From NCBI GenBank assembly GCA_013115125.1, contig JABANN010000353.1, positions 1 through 35,976 of the forward strand: a stretch of 35,976 nt of DNA, read 5' to 3'. Each line of letters opens with the position of its first letter. The first letter of the stretch is position 1. The DNA is from Perkinsus olseni. Its lineage: Eukaryota; Perkinsozoa; Perkinsida. The notes below the pieces were generated by a model that was given only the letters and a program-made list of their open reading frames with translations, made no database searches and was not told where the DNA came from. A program made the position numbers and the translations under genes. Shown in pieces: positions 19,948 through 32,006 of the stretch.

Positions 19948-22900
19948 CTATTCGCTTCGACCTTGAAGGCTGGGGTTCTCAAGATAGCGAGAGCTGGCCC
20001 GGAATTCTTGAACTGAGTCAGCCAAGGTGACGCCCTCCATGGACCTGAGCAGAGGATGGCCATCGGCGATGCAGCACACGGGGTGATGGTGGTCTCACTG
20101 GAAGCTCTTCTGCTCCGCCTCGTGAGTGTACTTCGACCCCGACCCGGCCAGCGCTACGCTGAACACTCTTCTCTTATCCTTCGAGAAAAACCTAAGCACG
20201 TTGAATTTGCCCGCAAAAACTAATATAGATCCGTTCGGCCCGGTCATCCCCATGCCCCTACCGGTCGTATAAGTCGAGCAAGTCCTCCTTCTTCAAACCA
20301 GAGAGCTCCTTGCTCTCCTCAATACAACCATTCCAGTTGTATCGGCTCTCCTGGACCTAACCACCAGCACACCGTCTCCCTGGCCGATCGCCGCATCCCC
20401 GCTATGCTCACCTCACACCACATAGTAGTGGCCTCTTCGGTCAACGTACGTGGCGGCTCCAACTTGCTGCGGGCCAGGGACACCACATGAGAAGCAAAGG
20501 TGTCTTCCGACATCCCCAACAACACCGACTGCCTGAGTAAGGGAAAGATTCACTATTGGCATAGGGACGGTTTTTGTTGTCATTTGCTCAAGAAAAAGCA
20601 CCCCTTAGAAAGAAATAGGGATTTAACTTTTCCCAATTATCTGTTGTCTTTGTGATTCAGTGCCCAACTGTGATTATGTGCATTCGACCCAGGATTCCGC
20701 AGAGTCGAGCAGCCGCCCTTCTCACCTAAACTCTTCCAAGAACGCATCTATCCTCTCCCACAGCGTAGCGGGTCCGGCCACCGCCGACTGCACGACCACA
20801 ACGTAGCCGAGGACCTGAAGCGAAGGGCAACCCAACTTACAGTACACCGATCTCGACGCCGAGCTTACTCCGCCGGTGAGTCTGACCCCACAGAAAACGC
20901 TGTAGCCCAGCTGTTGCTTCGTTCTAAGCGTGTCGAAAAGAGGTTCTTCCATCACCGACTCCAACAGGTCCAGCAAGACCCTGTCCCGAATGTTGTTGGG
21001 AGAGCACTGGTAGTAGGCCTCCAACTTAATGACCACAATCAAGATCAGCTGCAGCTGCGTATCGTCACTTACAACGCTGTTCTGTTCCGTCGGGTCCTGA
21101 GTTTCCTCGAGGTAGACCGTATGACCAAGGGGAATCTCCAAACACTGCAGGTAGGGGAAGTCCGCCGGCTGAAGGAGAGAATATCTTTCAACTACGAATC
21201 TTCCCATGATCGACCTAAGATGCTCCTCCCTATCATGTCCATGCACGAGTACCGGAGCCACACAAGGCCTAGAGCTTACTTGAAGGTGTTGAACGGAATG
21301 CGCCTTCATCTCAGCTTCAACCATGCTCTCTATCTAAGGAACAGCGGAAAGCTAAAGACAACGCTGGGCCCTCTCACGTATACCCTACCTCCTCCACAAA
21401 CTCCTTATCGAGGTTACCCAGCATCAGGCACTCAGCCTCAACACCATGCTGCTTTACAGTATTGTCCAAGTCTCCCAGTATCTGCAGTACGAGTCCTGAT
21501 AGGCCTACCTATTAGCCTTCATAGATAGTCAGTTTGCTGATACATATACTTAACGATCCATCTTAATACTGATTGATCGTGTCTCGAACGCACGGTATGA
21601 AAGTGGTCAGGAAGTGTCCCCAACAACTTTCCGATCATCATTGCTCATCACTACACGTAAAAGATCAATCTCACGTTATTATAAAATTCTACTTTATAGT
21701 TCAAAACACCCACTACAACCTAGTATTCATTTCAAGCCATTTTGACGATAATGTACGAAGTGAGCGTTATCAATAGATTCATCATTTTAATGTGATCATA
21801 ATGAGATCCTCATCACTAGATAGTTATCGCTCTCGGATCAAGTTGGCTATAAATAGAAAAACCGCGACCACCAATGGGCGGCCACTGCTCTACAGCGGAG
21901 CGATGCTAAGACCATTTAACGCCTTCCAGAGCTGCATCTCGCAATAGAGAAAATGCATGCTATACGGGAATAGGAGGGAGACATCACCTGATCAAGGTTG
22001 TCAGCTACTCCCTTCTCCTGCAGTAAGGCTCGCTTAGTGAGGCCCCTGTGCATTGCCCCCTGAGAATGAGACCACGCCTTCTTCCAGAACTTCCATGCTC
22101 TCGCCCTCTTACCCGTGACAAGAGAGTCATCCTACGAATAGCTGAGGCACAGGGTATAGGACGCATATCTTCATTAAAGAACCTACCAACAAAAATTATA
22201 GAAACGCCTCCACCGGGGATCGAACCCGGGACCTCACGAGATCCGCAACAAGCTCAAGATACCCTTGAAAGACACAAGAAACTCCTCAAAAAGCAACCAC
22301 TGCCTACCGGCGCTCCAAAGCCTCTTTGATGGCTCCAAAACGGCCAAGCAGCAAATGCTCGGACTTCTTCAAGTTAAGAATAACCTCCAATACCTACAAC
22401 GAGCACTATCACCCCAACGTCGCTGACCAGAGGTAGAGAGGCGAAATCACAGTCAACACAGGCGAGCGTTTTCGACCACATTTCAAGGCGCGCTATAAAG
22501 GATACGAACTATCAGGGAGGCCGCAAGATTCTCGCGTACTGCGCAAACGTGTGAAGGATGAGAGAAGGATGGGAAGCGAGGTTAGCGGGGATGATGGTTT
22601 CTACTATATAAACGATAGTGAAAGTCTTAATAATATAAGAGGCAAGCATGGTTGTGCGCGAATAATATTCTATCACATACCACACTTTCCCCATCTTCTG
22701 GCGCGCAACGACTACTAGGTGAGAAGAGGGGCATAGAATTATCGCACACGAAGGAACCGGGTAGACAAAGATCAAAGTCATTTATATTGGTTCTGCATCG
22801 CTCCGCTCACATTCTTCATCAGAGCCGCAAGAGAATCCTTGAAGCCATAAACACGCAGTTCAAGCCCCTGTGCAGCAAAGGTTAGCTCAGTTGCCAAGCC

Positions 22901-25900
22901 GGCCATCTCTGCTAGGTAGGTCTCTTCGATCAAGGCCTCCTTAGCAAGCTCCACCCAAAGACGTTGCTGCACGAACATAGTAATGTCATTGACGAATAGT
23001 GGCGTCGTCAAACGGATCTGATGAGGGAAAATTATGATCATCATCCGAGCCCCCTTTCCCCCCTGGACAATGGTGAATACGAACATGTATCTGTACGATG
23101 TTACCCCCATTCCACCATGGGGCTCCGGGAGCTCCACGCGCGCACAAGCCAGGAGACGATTTCGAGAAGAAACCACACCCGAGCGGCAACAGCATCATCA
23201 ACACTTACGCGTATATCGCAGCGAGGAGTCGCCGAAACGAGCGTCTTCGGTAGGTAGAAAAATTTGTCTCCTCGCGTGGCCATCATCCTAGGGGCCTGTC
23301 GATCGGTCGGCACCACCGGGAAGTCTTCGTAGAGGGACACGGTGGGAGCATCTTTCGCCTCTGAGGAAAAAAGTCGCTCACTTGCCGATGGCTTCAGAGA
23401 GGAGCTCACCCTCCTTCATCTCAGGGAACACTCTTCCAGACAGGCTCGAGCAGCTTGTGGAGGGATCGTAAACGGTGAAGTCCTTGGCGATGTATCTAAA
23501 ATGTCAAACAGAGACTGAATCCTTACAGTCGCTCGCTTTTCCTAGAGAGAGAAGTATCCTAGCTTGACCATAAGCATAAACAAGTGAACAAGATACTCAG
23601 CCGACAGGCATGGACGTACACATTCTTCTTAGGAAGAGCGAGTTGTTCGTTGACACTAGGAGCAGCCACGCGACCCTTGAACTCATCATCCAGCTCCGTG
23701 CGCCAGTATTCCACACCAAACCACGGCTCAACCTCAGGAGGGCCCTCCGGCACCAGACCTGCAGAAATAACGGATCACTAGTGCCAAGTATAAGGGAGTA
23801 ACAGATCCATCAGAGCCGTTAAAAATGAAATAAAAAATTCTCTCAGACAGTGTGAAAGGGGCAACAAGGACCAACGATAATATCGAGAGGGACTACCACG
23901 ATCGGTTCACAAGGGTGAAAAACCTACCATCAACGTTAAGGCCCATCTCCTTCGTCATTCTCTGTAACATCTCTTCGGGCGTCTCGCCAGGTGTCTCATC
24001 CTCATCCTCCTTATCCATCTCCTCGTCCTCCACCTCATCATCTTCACTATCCTCACCATCATCTTGCTCATCTTGCTCTTCCTCACAATCACCGTCATCC
24101 TCCTCTTCCTCCGTACCCTTACTTCGTCCGAAAACCTACACCATAATTACTCAACTGAGCGCCCCTAGGAGCACGTACACTGCTGGTCAGAACAAGTAGA
24201 ATTTTATCAGAGGTGATGTACTCATTGAGGAGCTCACTAACTTCCTCCGGCTTGAACTCTGGCTCCAAAAAGTACGTGCTGTTCAAAAGATTCTCGTAAG
24301 ATATCTTCGCAGCCTGAAGAAAATGCACAATAACCGACACATCTTTCTCTTAGACGAAAAGCGCGTGAGCCTTCATCAGTCCCCCTCGATGCTTGCATGG
24401 TGATTTTATCTAGAATATGATTATCAGAGAACATAGTCCCGGAAACAGCCGTGAGAACACCCGCGGAGGGAGGCATCCGAAATCGAACCAGGGAGCGTCA
24501 CGGCAGGGAGCTTACCGGAAGCATAGAGCTCGACAAGTCATCGGCAGTAGTAGAAGGATCCCTCTCCTCAATAAAACGATACTGCATGTTACTCACCTAC
24601 AAAAGAGTCCCATGAAGACCCTGAGTCGATAGTTAGTCGGAGTGCTGAGACGCCCTTCGCCCTCCGATGATATTCAATGGTGGTCGCAAGCTCACCTGTC
24701 TAATCTCATCATAGACCCAGTCAGGTATCGATCCCAACCTCCTCAGCATGTCGAGATATCTGTGAAGAAGGGAAACCAACGATACACCAGCAGAAACTAG
24801 ACGTCAGAGAGAGACGACCGGTAGAAGATATGCTGCTGCTGGGTGATGACGTGCATTTCCGAGGAAAATTATTATGGCGCGAGAGAAAATAGAGATTATA
24901 GAGAGCACGATCCCATAGACGGGCACACACAACCCTATTCCACACATTGCTTGTGAACGATCAGAGTTAGCTACGGATACCCTGCTGATAACTTACTCCA
25001 TCACATGAACGACAACTTCCTTCCACAGGGCCAACCCCTTAGTAGAAAGAGTCACGCAGATGTCAAAGACGCTGCATATTGAATTACTACCGTACCTGAC
25101 ATTTGAGGTGGACTCAATCACATCTCGACTGACAGCAACTCTCCAGTGAAAACGTAGCAATGCCACCGGCAAATGGCCTTATCTCAGTATCAGCATTCAT
25201 CGCACAATCTACGAGTCTCAGCGCCCAGACTAGTAGCTACTCTTCAACAGTATCGCTACTTATGATAATAAGAAGTATAGCTCATGAAAAGGAAATACAA
25301 TCCCCGTGCGACCTAGCAGCTCTTCCGTAATCAAAACGATAATACGTGAGAGTTCAGAGATGACAACTGTCATCAACCGCCAGCTCACCCTTCCTCAGAC
25401 ACCCCCGCCAAAAGGTCCGTAGCCAGTCCCTTCGACCTCAAGAATGACAACAGCGAGCCGGAGCCTGAGGTAGACTACCACTACAAAGAGGGAGTTGAGG
25501 AAGGAGTGGTACTACTACTACCTTCATGGCCTATCAAATGACCCAGCGTATTGGCCGGCTTCGTGCGGTACATGCCGTTCTGGGGAGGCAACTGCCACTG
25601 CAGTTGCAGCCTGTGGATGTCTTTGATAGGCTGACAAGAAGCAATCCTCATCTCCACAGCGCATTAGAACGACTCATGAGACAAAATATTTCGAGAAAAA
25701 GCGAATTTCGATTTTTCTCGAAAAAATTCGAAAATCCGCTTTTTTATCGTCCTTTTTCACCGAGAAAGAAAATCTGTGGACTTTTCCCACAAAGACCACC
25801 AAGACAGAACTCGCGATATTTCAACCACGCTACCGTCCTTTCGCACAAGCAGTACGTCCAATAGCTTCATGATGCGACAGAGCCGACCGTCCACTTCACA

Positions 25901-28726
25901 ACGCGAAATGCTGCTACGCTCCGCCCCCACCATCCTACTCTAACTCTAATGAGATAGGGCAAGGTCTCAACATCCAGAGGGAAGCCCTTCTTCTCCAGAG
26001 TAATATCCTCTGGCACCGCAGTCGTTAGCGGGTCAGCTGTGAGGGGGGTCGCTCGGACGTCCGAGAACGACGAACGCTGAAAGATGACAACGATCCTTAG
26101 CGGAGCGACGCTTGGGTCACAATCTTACCAACTGCTTCTCCATGTCGTCTAATGGCATCCTCCCAACCATGCATGCCCGCATACGACCTGAACAGCCGAC
26201 AGAGATACACCGAGGATTTGCGGAAAAGTTGGTATTACCAGACAAGTAGTAACGGTCGTAAAACTGCAGTAGGGCTTCTCTCAACTTGCCATAGTCACTA
26301 CCGCCTTGTAACAGAGACTTCTTATTACCCCAGGTGAACTTCTTCCATATCTGATAGAAAAAGGGGAAAACTGAGTGCTAGCGCGCCATGGGGAACCCAA
26401 GACCCTCCTCCACGCAACACAATCACACTGGCTCGACCTTAAGATTCCACAATCTCCCAACCTCCCGGATTTCTACCGCCTTTCGATCTCGCGATGATGC
26501 GGTATTGAATTAACACTATTTATCATACCGCACGGGAGCCAATCACTGTTTCTTCCCACGGGAAGGCCGCATCGGGTCCGATGACAAAAGCGCGCGCCCA
26601 GACGACTTCTTTACAGTACTGTACGCGCAATCTAAAGAGTTCGAAACTGCTCAGCGCGAGAACTCCTTAACTAAGACGAATTACTTTCTCAAACTGAACT
26701 TATACTCTCATAAGGACCCTGTCAGGTGACACCCCTGTCGCGAAGCGATATTAAGAAAAGAAACCTCTACCCATTTTGGCCTGACTCTGCGCAGGACGTG
26801 ACCCTCCCCGGGAAGAGTAGTACATGGTTATCCTTAGCAAGGTAACAGCCCAGCTGCTCCAATCTTGCGGAATCACTATTCAAAGTCTGTCGGTACCTAC
26901 AGCGGCAAGTGCTCTCAGTAGGTCGCAGGTTCCAACCCCACTGAGGGCATTTCTAGTAGTCTTACTCGCTCTCCACAGCTTCCAGTTCTCTTTCACTCGA
27001 GTCTGGGTTCATCAAAGGATTCGTAAAGAAGCCAGAAAACATATCCACTGCCTTCTCGAACCCGGACACGGTGCACTCGAAGTAGTAGCAGGTGTACCTA
27101 CCCAGGAAAGCTACGCCAAAACGAGAGCGTGGATAGCAAGGTCTGTCGCCTTCAACGGAATTGAGGGGCCAATGAATCAAGACTGACTATTGGTTCCAGT
27201 CCCAATTCCGAGCTCCTTTCAAAGAAGAGAAGAGCGCCAGTTTAGGTCCTAGGGCTAGATAAAACTAGGAGGTTTCGAGCCGTTTCGTGAGCAGCATGCC
27301 ACGTAGAGCTGGGCAACCGTACTGGAGTCGAGGAAAGTACGGTACGGAGTACGTTTCAAAGTGTCAACCTAGTACGGGTAAGGAGAACTAGTACGTATTA
27401 AATATATTAAACAACGCATACGTGTATCAAACTAGTACGGTATTTGGGGACCGCTGCGACGGGTAGTATGGCCACGGAGCCGTACTCGCACCGTACCGTA
27501 CTCCGTACTGTCGCCCACCTGTAATGCCACGGAAGAGGAGCCTTCTCTGGTGAGCAGTGGTGAAGACTCAGAGTGCTTACAACCTTTTAAAGTCCTCGCA
27601 GTTGTGGCCCTAGGGAGATATTTCTACGCTTTTCATAGGTTGAGGTAGGATTTTGCAAATAAAAAGATACGCCCCCTAATACTACTCCAACTCCGTGTAA
27701 GCATTGCTGTAGCCACCGTTCTTCGACAAGTAGGTCTCGAACTCGTTCTCCCCAGGATACTTCTTGGACCCCATGAACAGCATATGCTCCAGGTAGTGAG
27801 CAAGGCCGGGGTACCTGTGAAGGGAAACGACAGTAAAAATAGGATATGGCAAAAACACGAACAACAAAACTATCCGGCAAAAGCGTGAGCAAACGAATGC
27901 AAATATGGCTGTGGAATTTCGTGGATCAACTGTACTCATACAGACCTAAAATCAGTTTTTTCCTCAGGGCACTTTCCATTTTCGGCACACCGTGCGATCG
28001 TTTTACGCAGGCAAGGTTTCGTACGGCCAATGGACGATCGTCACGTGTCCGTGATAGAGGGAAGTTTAACAATGATCGCTGTTATCCCTTAGAGTGCCAC
28101 AGCTTTCCTTATGATCACGCTAACACTGTACTATTGCAACGGCAGTCGTACACTATTACAGCTTTCTACTGATCTCACAGACCACAGTAGAACTTACTCA
28201 GTAGGGTCAGTAAAACTGCCAACCCCAACGCTGACTGCCATGGCCGCCTTCGTCTTCAACTCATCATCCAGCGGCAGTTGTACCAGTACCTAGCAGGAAG
28301 CCCACAATGATGATGTTGATGTATTATCAGTGATAGGAAAGGAGCAACATCGGACCGAGACGGCGGGGTTTGAGAAGAGCACGAACACAACGGCGGTGGT
28401 GGAACAATTATTATGGGCTATCAACTACGACTAATACGAGGCATTGCAGGTGTACATTGCAAAAAGAAATGCATCACTGAGACAGCAACAGTCCAATGGC
28501 TGATCGTAAAGCGTGAAGAGATCGCGAAGCCACTTCCTTAGCTGCTGGCGCCTGCTTCTCCCCACAACCCGTCTATTACGGCCTCGATACCGTTGTCCAG
28601 CCTGACAACTCTATACTGTCTCTTATCGTTGGGGCTCTTAGTGCTGTCCAGATCGACTAGTGACTTGCCGGCCGCCTCCTCATGAGCTACTCGTTGGCGC
28701 TTCGTTGCTAACTCTGCTGGTGACAT
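19948..28726 (-). CDS. Insulin-degrading-enzyme-like M16A metalloprotease
   Basis: About 30 exons, roughly 1185 residues. Exons: 28580-28726, 28198-28289, 27686-27814, 26966-27097, 26824-26896, 26239-26350, 26129-26187, 25939-26076, 25522-25630, 25389-25464, 24997-25071, 24696-24759, 24516-24596, about 24447-24476, 24140-24313, about 23928-24108, 23620-23758, 23410-23495, 23209-23360, 22811-23017, 22308-22393, 22113-22182, 21988-22059, 21389-21508, 20869-21333, 20726-20814, 20412-20532, 20262-20350, 20099-20191, 19948-20044. Zinc site HYLEH at residues 86-90, with Glu167 exactly 76 residues after the second His, as in the family. Other marks: [59 protein letters not shown]. The enzyme is a clamshell peptidase that degrades short peptides. 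Peculiar: an insert of about 60 residues, mostly Asp/Glu, before EPWFG. Two joints (around 24477-24515 and 24109-24139) are uncertain. ATG directly follows AG, as for trans-splicing. Confidence 0.9.
22183..22307 (-). other. Insulinase intron carrying tRNA-like (A-box/B-box) sequence
   Basis: This 125-nt intron begins just before an A-box-like TAGGCAGTGG and contains a T arm with a perfect 5-bp stem around TTCGATC (B box near 22211-22221), followed by a T5 run shortly before the acceptor. An acceptor stem cannot be formed, so it is not a working tRNA. The layout (A box at the donor, B box, T run, AG) resembles the transporter intron 9174-9321. Confidence 0.4.
25696..25745. repeat. AT-rich intronic inverted repeat
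   Basis: Arms of about 21-24 nt (starting AAAAAGCGAATTTCG and ending TCCGCTTTTT) around a CTCG centre, imperfect, inside the insulinase intron 25631-25938. Confidence 0.7.
27304..27523. mobile_element. hAT-type MITE in an insulinase intron
   Basis: A 220-bp element flanked by the perfect 8-bp direct repeat ATGCCACG (27296-27303 and 27524-27531), the target-duplication length of hAT transposons. Its imperfect terminal inverted repeats read TAGAGCTGGGCAACCGTAC and, on the other strand, TACAGGTGGGCGACAGTAC. Further inside, GTACGG-type words are repeated in both orientations (about 27338-27351 and 27490-27508). There is no coding capacity, so it is a non-autonomous element. It sits in the 588-nt insulinase intron 27098-27685, which is among the longest of that gene because of it. 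Confidence 0.85.
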
Positions 28727-29283
28727 CTATTAGGAACTCAGCAACCACAATACTTCCTACTAACTTCTAGTCTCTATGATCAAGCATGCTCATCGTCAGT
28801 TCAACGTAGTCGAACCCTCCTCCCCCCTCGTGATCAACAATTATCCTCATCTGCTCAACTCTCCTAGACCGATTTCTTTCTCCCCTACCGCTATGATTTT
28901 CAAGTCAAATTTTGCTGCGACTCCCACGAAGAATGGTCCGGCAAGAAATCGAGACCAACGACCAAAGAAACGAGGTTATCCCGGAGCGAGATTCCCCGTG
29001 TAGGGATGGCCGGAGATCAGCCAAATTCGGAATCCTTGACGGGAGATCTTTACTATACATAATTTGCAGTGATCCCCTCGTGGATTGAACAGGAGAAAGC
29101 CGTTCTCGCCGGGCGACGGTCGATCCTCCTTCTATCACTCAAGAGACGTCGTGTCCTGCACCTTCCCGAACCCCACTGTACCGTCGTGAACCCAAGGTCG
29201 CTCATATAAGTAATTACAGTGCTACAAGTAATGCCAGTACGTAGTTTGGAATAATAGTAATAACAAGATCGACTTAACGCTCA
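28727..29283. other. Intergenic, upstream of the insulinase gene
   Basis: Spacer between the NUP35-like stop and the insulinase ATG. Open frames on both strands at 28776-29138 show no recognised motif. TAATAG lies immediately 5' of the insulinase ATG, a plausible trans-splice acceptor. Confidence 0.5.
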
Positions 29284-31403
29284 CTACACGTCAAACAGCC
29301 AATCCATAATCTGCCACACCGGTGCCATCAAGCCCTCCACTTGGGGAGCCAACGTGACCGTCCGACGATCAGACTTCCTGCGGGTTGAAGAATCTCGTCC
29401 ATCGCCCGGACTTGGCAATGCATATCCGACGTCATTCGCCTCTTCATCTGCCTCAGAATTGATCAGCTGAAACGAGACGCACCGTAAACATACGAAATTG
29501 AAGCGGCACGAACAAGCCGATAGTAGCCGGAAAGCAAAAGACTGGTGAGCGCAAAATGATTCTCCAAAATTCTTCGCAGTGCGGAATCGTATCTTCCTAG
29601 CACTCTCCAGCAATGCTGACACTCTATCGGCTTCCTTATTCACTAGCCGACCAATACCTATCTTTCCAGCCGACTCCCGAACCCGAAGCTAAACCCATCG
29701 ACTGTTTCAAAGTAGTCCATAGGCGATACCACACGATGACCGCATCGTGTTACTACCGGGCTAGTGCAAGGTACTATCCCAATCATCGTTCCCTCGAAGA
29801 AAACGCTCCCTGACAGTTGCAGGCAATTACGGGCTGCCGCTTGGGAAGGGAGGCAAACTGAAGAGAAGAGGAAAGTTGAAGAGCAGACGAAAATCGGCGG
29901 TGAAAGAAAAACAACCCCAGCCGATCAGGCGCCCTAGGATGAGCACTGAATGAGTGTAGTGCGACCGAGACGATCACAGACGACAGTGGCAATAAAGTAT
30001 CGACCAGCACTACTCAGTCTTGCACCCGAGGCTAAGCTAGATTTCAGTACCGATTTTCATACCGACTCAGCACCTCCACCGCCGCTGACTTACCATGCAT
30101 GAAGTTGCCATTGCCAACTCGGCACTCAGCCACCTTCTCCCCAAGTACTGCCTCGATATGGTGTCGAACCTGCGGCGTTTGTGTGATATAATAATACCAC
30201 TCCTTCCCCAACTCCTACCGCGACAGCCATAGCAGGGGCGAATCCAAAAACGGTGACCCAGCATCCTGAGGATCGTCCAGCGCCCATCGATGAGAGGCCA
30301 CCGAGAGAGCCTCCAACACTCGCCAACGGGCCAAACTGAATGCGACAAGAATAGAACAACAGACGAACCGCTGACCACAGGGAAATAGAGGCTCATACGG
30401 CCAAACTAAATAAGAGGGAAATGGAAGAACATACATAATAGAAAATGGTAGAAAGTCCATATAAAAACTATCTACAGAAAATATATCCACAGTACAATGA
30501 GGTATCACATAAAGAGAATGATAGTACAAAAAGCCATACAGAATTCATAATCAACTCTAAGGAACAACGATCTTTTCCAGCCATCCCCGCTCAGTTCGAC
30601 GACCAGCATTATCACAGCAAGACGCAACGGGATTGAAACCCGAAAGGACATGATACGAAGGAGACCCATCGAGACGTGAATAACCCCCTCGACTACTCCA
30701 GCGTCATCAGCCGTGTAAGCTCCTGATCTGTTCTGCATGATGCCACTTGTATCGAGCAGACCTCTTCCGCTGCTTCCTGCTGCGGCAGTGCCCTTGGTGG
30801 GGAAGCTAGAGAACATCTGACCAGACGACTAGTCGGATGGGAGCGGAAAAATATCTCCGACGATTAATATCGACGACAGTTGCGCTCGAGGTCTAGGCAG
30901 TTCAACCGACAATCCAAAAATAAAGTGTATCGCCATGCATTCGGAAATGCCAGTAATTGCTTCAACCCCAATAGTGGGGAACAGATCCATCCATTCCACG
31001 AAATCTGTTCTCTCTTCACCAGAAGCGGACCGAGTTGGTCGTCAACAAGATATCAGCGTCAGCAGTTTACTCTGACATGCATGTATACCCAAAGCCTGCC
31101 CATCACTACCGTGGGTATATCATCGCCACCTGGCGGCGGCAAGTCCTCTCGACTGGCGTAATCTAGCGGGTCTGAGCTAATGAATCCCCTCTGGGCTGCC
31201 GGGGCACCTACACACAACACGCAACTGATCAAGTTGATCAAGCCCAATGACCCTCCTGAATCACTCTCCCTATTACCACTGTCACCGAAGAGGTCGGCCT
31301 GCTGCTGCTTCAAGCCATAAGTCTGCTGCCCAGTAGCCTTCTCATCCGAGTGCCCGAAGAGACCTCCGCGAGGAGGAGTGTCGTTGGATGGTGGCCGAAA
31401 CAT
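29284..31403 (-). CDS. Nucleoporin NUP35/Nup53-like protein
   Basis: Exons in phase: 31280-31403, 31110-31207, 30697-30816, 30219-30335, 30094-30169, then one starting at 29809; the following joints are unclear, and the last exon ends at the TAG at 29284. The N-terminus has FG-type words (GGLFG, DLFG, FGPLASVGG). The core CWVTVFGFAPAMA, then HHIEAVLGEKVAECRVGNG and FMHG-SVFFEGTMIGI, matches the RRM-like domain of NUP35 (DDSWVTVFGF; NWMH; IFGESIMIGV in the human protein as I recall). The C-terminus ends in a short amphipathic segment (APVWQIMDWLFDV), the position where NUP35 has a membrane-binding helix. NUP35 is a linker nucleoporin of the inner ring of the nuclear pore that touches the nuclear membrane. 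A Ser/Asp-rich stretch lies before the C-terminal helix. Recognition is from memory of the family, not a search. Confidence 0.75.
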
Positions 31404-32006
31404 ACCCTTTAAATGCTACCGAATATTAGCTACTATGAGTAGATCAATGCAATAGTTGTACTTATGGGAGAACTACCGTGATAGTACTGAATAGTGACTT
31501 GCGCTACTGCTCAACCCTACTAACCAATTACAAAAACCATATCCCCGACCATTCATTCGACAGTCTAGCAGCATTGTGGGGGCCATCGCCGTGGAGAGCC
31601 CCCACCTCCAGCATTCTGAAGTCTCTCACGCACTGTAAATCGAATTGGGCAATCAAAACTCGAGTCCAAAAACCCCACAGGCGACCCATGACGACCTTCG
31701 CCGAATATCTTCTCTTCCCTCAAGCGCAAGCGAACCCGAACGTATCCGATCCTGCAAGCTACAGCCGAATCACTTCGATCATCTTCGCCGTCTTCCCAAC
31801 CGCGTTGGGGTGACTATTGAGAACAGTACTACTCCTAGGCCCGCCTGTCAGAAGGAACTTAACCAAAAACGAGTGAGGGGTTATATAAAAGTGTACCGAC
31901 TACCGAAGCCCATGGGGTAGCGGTACATAAGAATAGTGATATCAATGGTCATAAAGCATATCTCAACTTCAAGCCCGCAAGATACAAAGTAGGTCAAGCC
32001 AAGCTC
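31404..32006. other. Intergenic, no confident gene
   Basis: Open frames at 31478-31813 and 31645-31920 on the + strand lack recognisable motifs and would be the only + strand genes in this part of the array. I leave them unannotated. Confidence 0.4.

Noticed and set aside
20092-20100. In-frame TGA ending the insulinase early
   Set aside because: A GTGAGA donor spans it, and a 54-nt intron to the acceptor before 20044 restores a conserved C-terminal segment.
23852-24199. Ser-rich protein on the + strand
   Set aside because: It is the antisense shadow of the Asp/Glu-rich insulinase exon.
25130-25185. Single-base frameshift in an insulinase exon
   Set aside because: The apparent extra coding ([11 protein letters not shown]) is not needed; a single intron from 25388 to 25072 joins conserved blocks cleanly.
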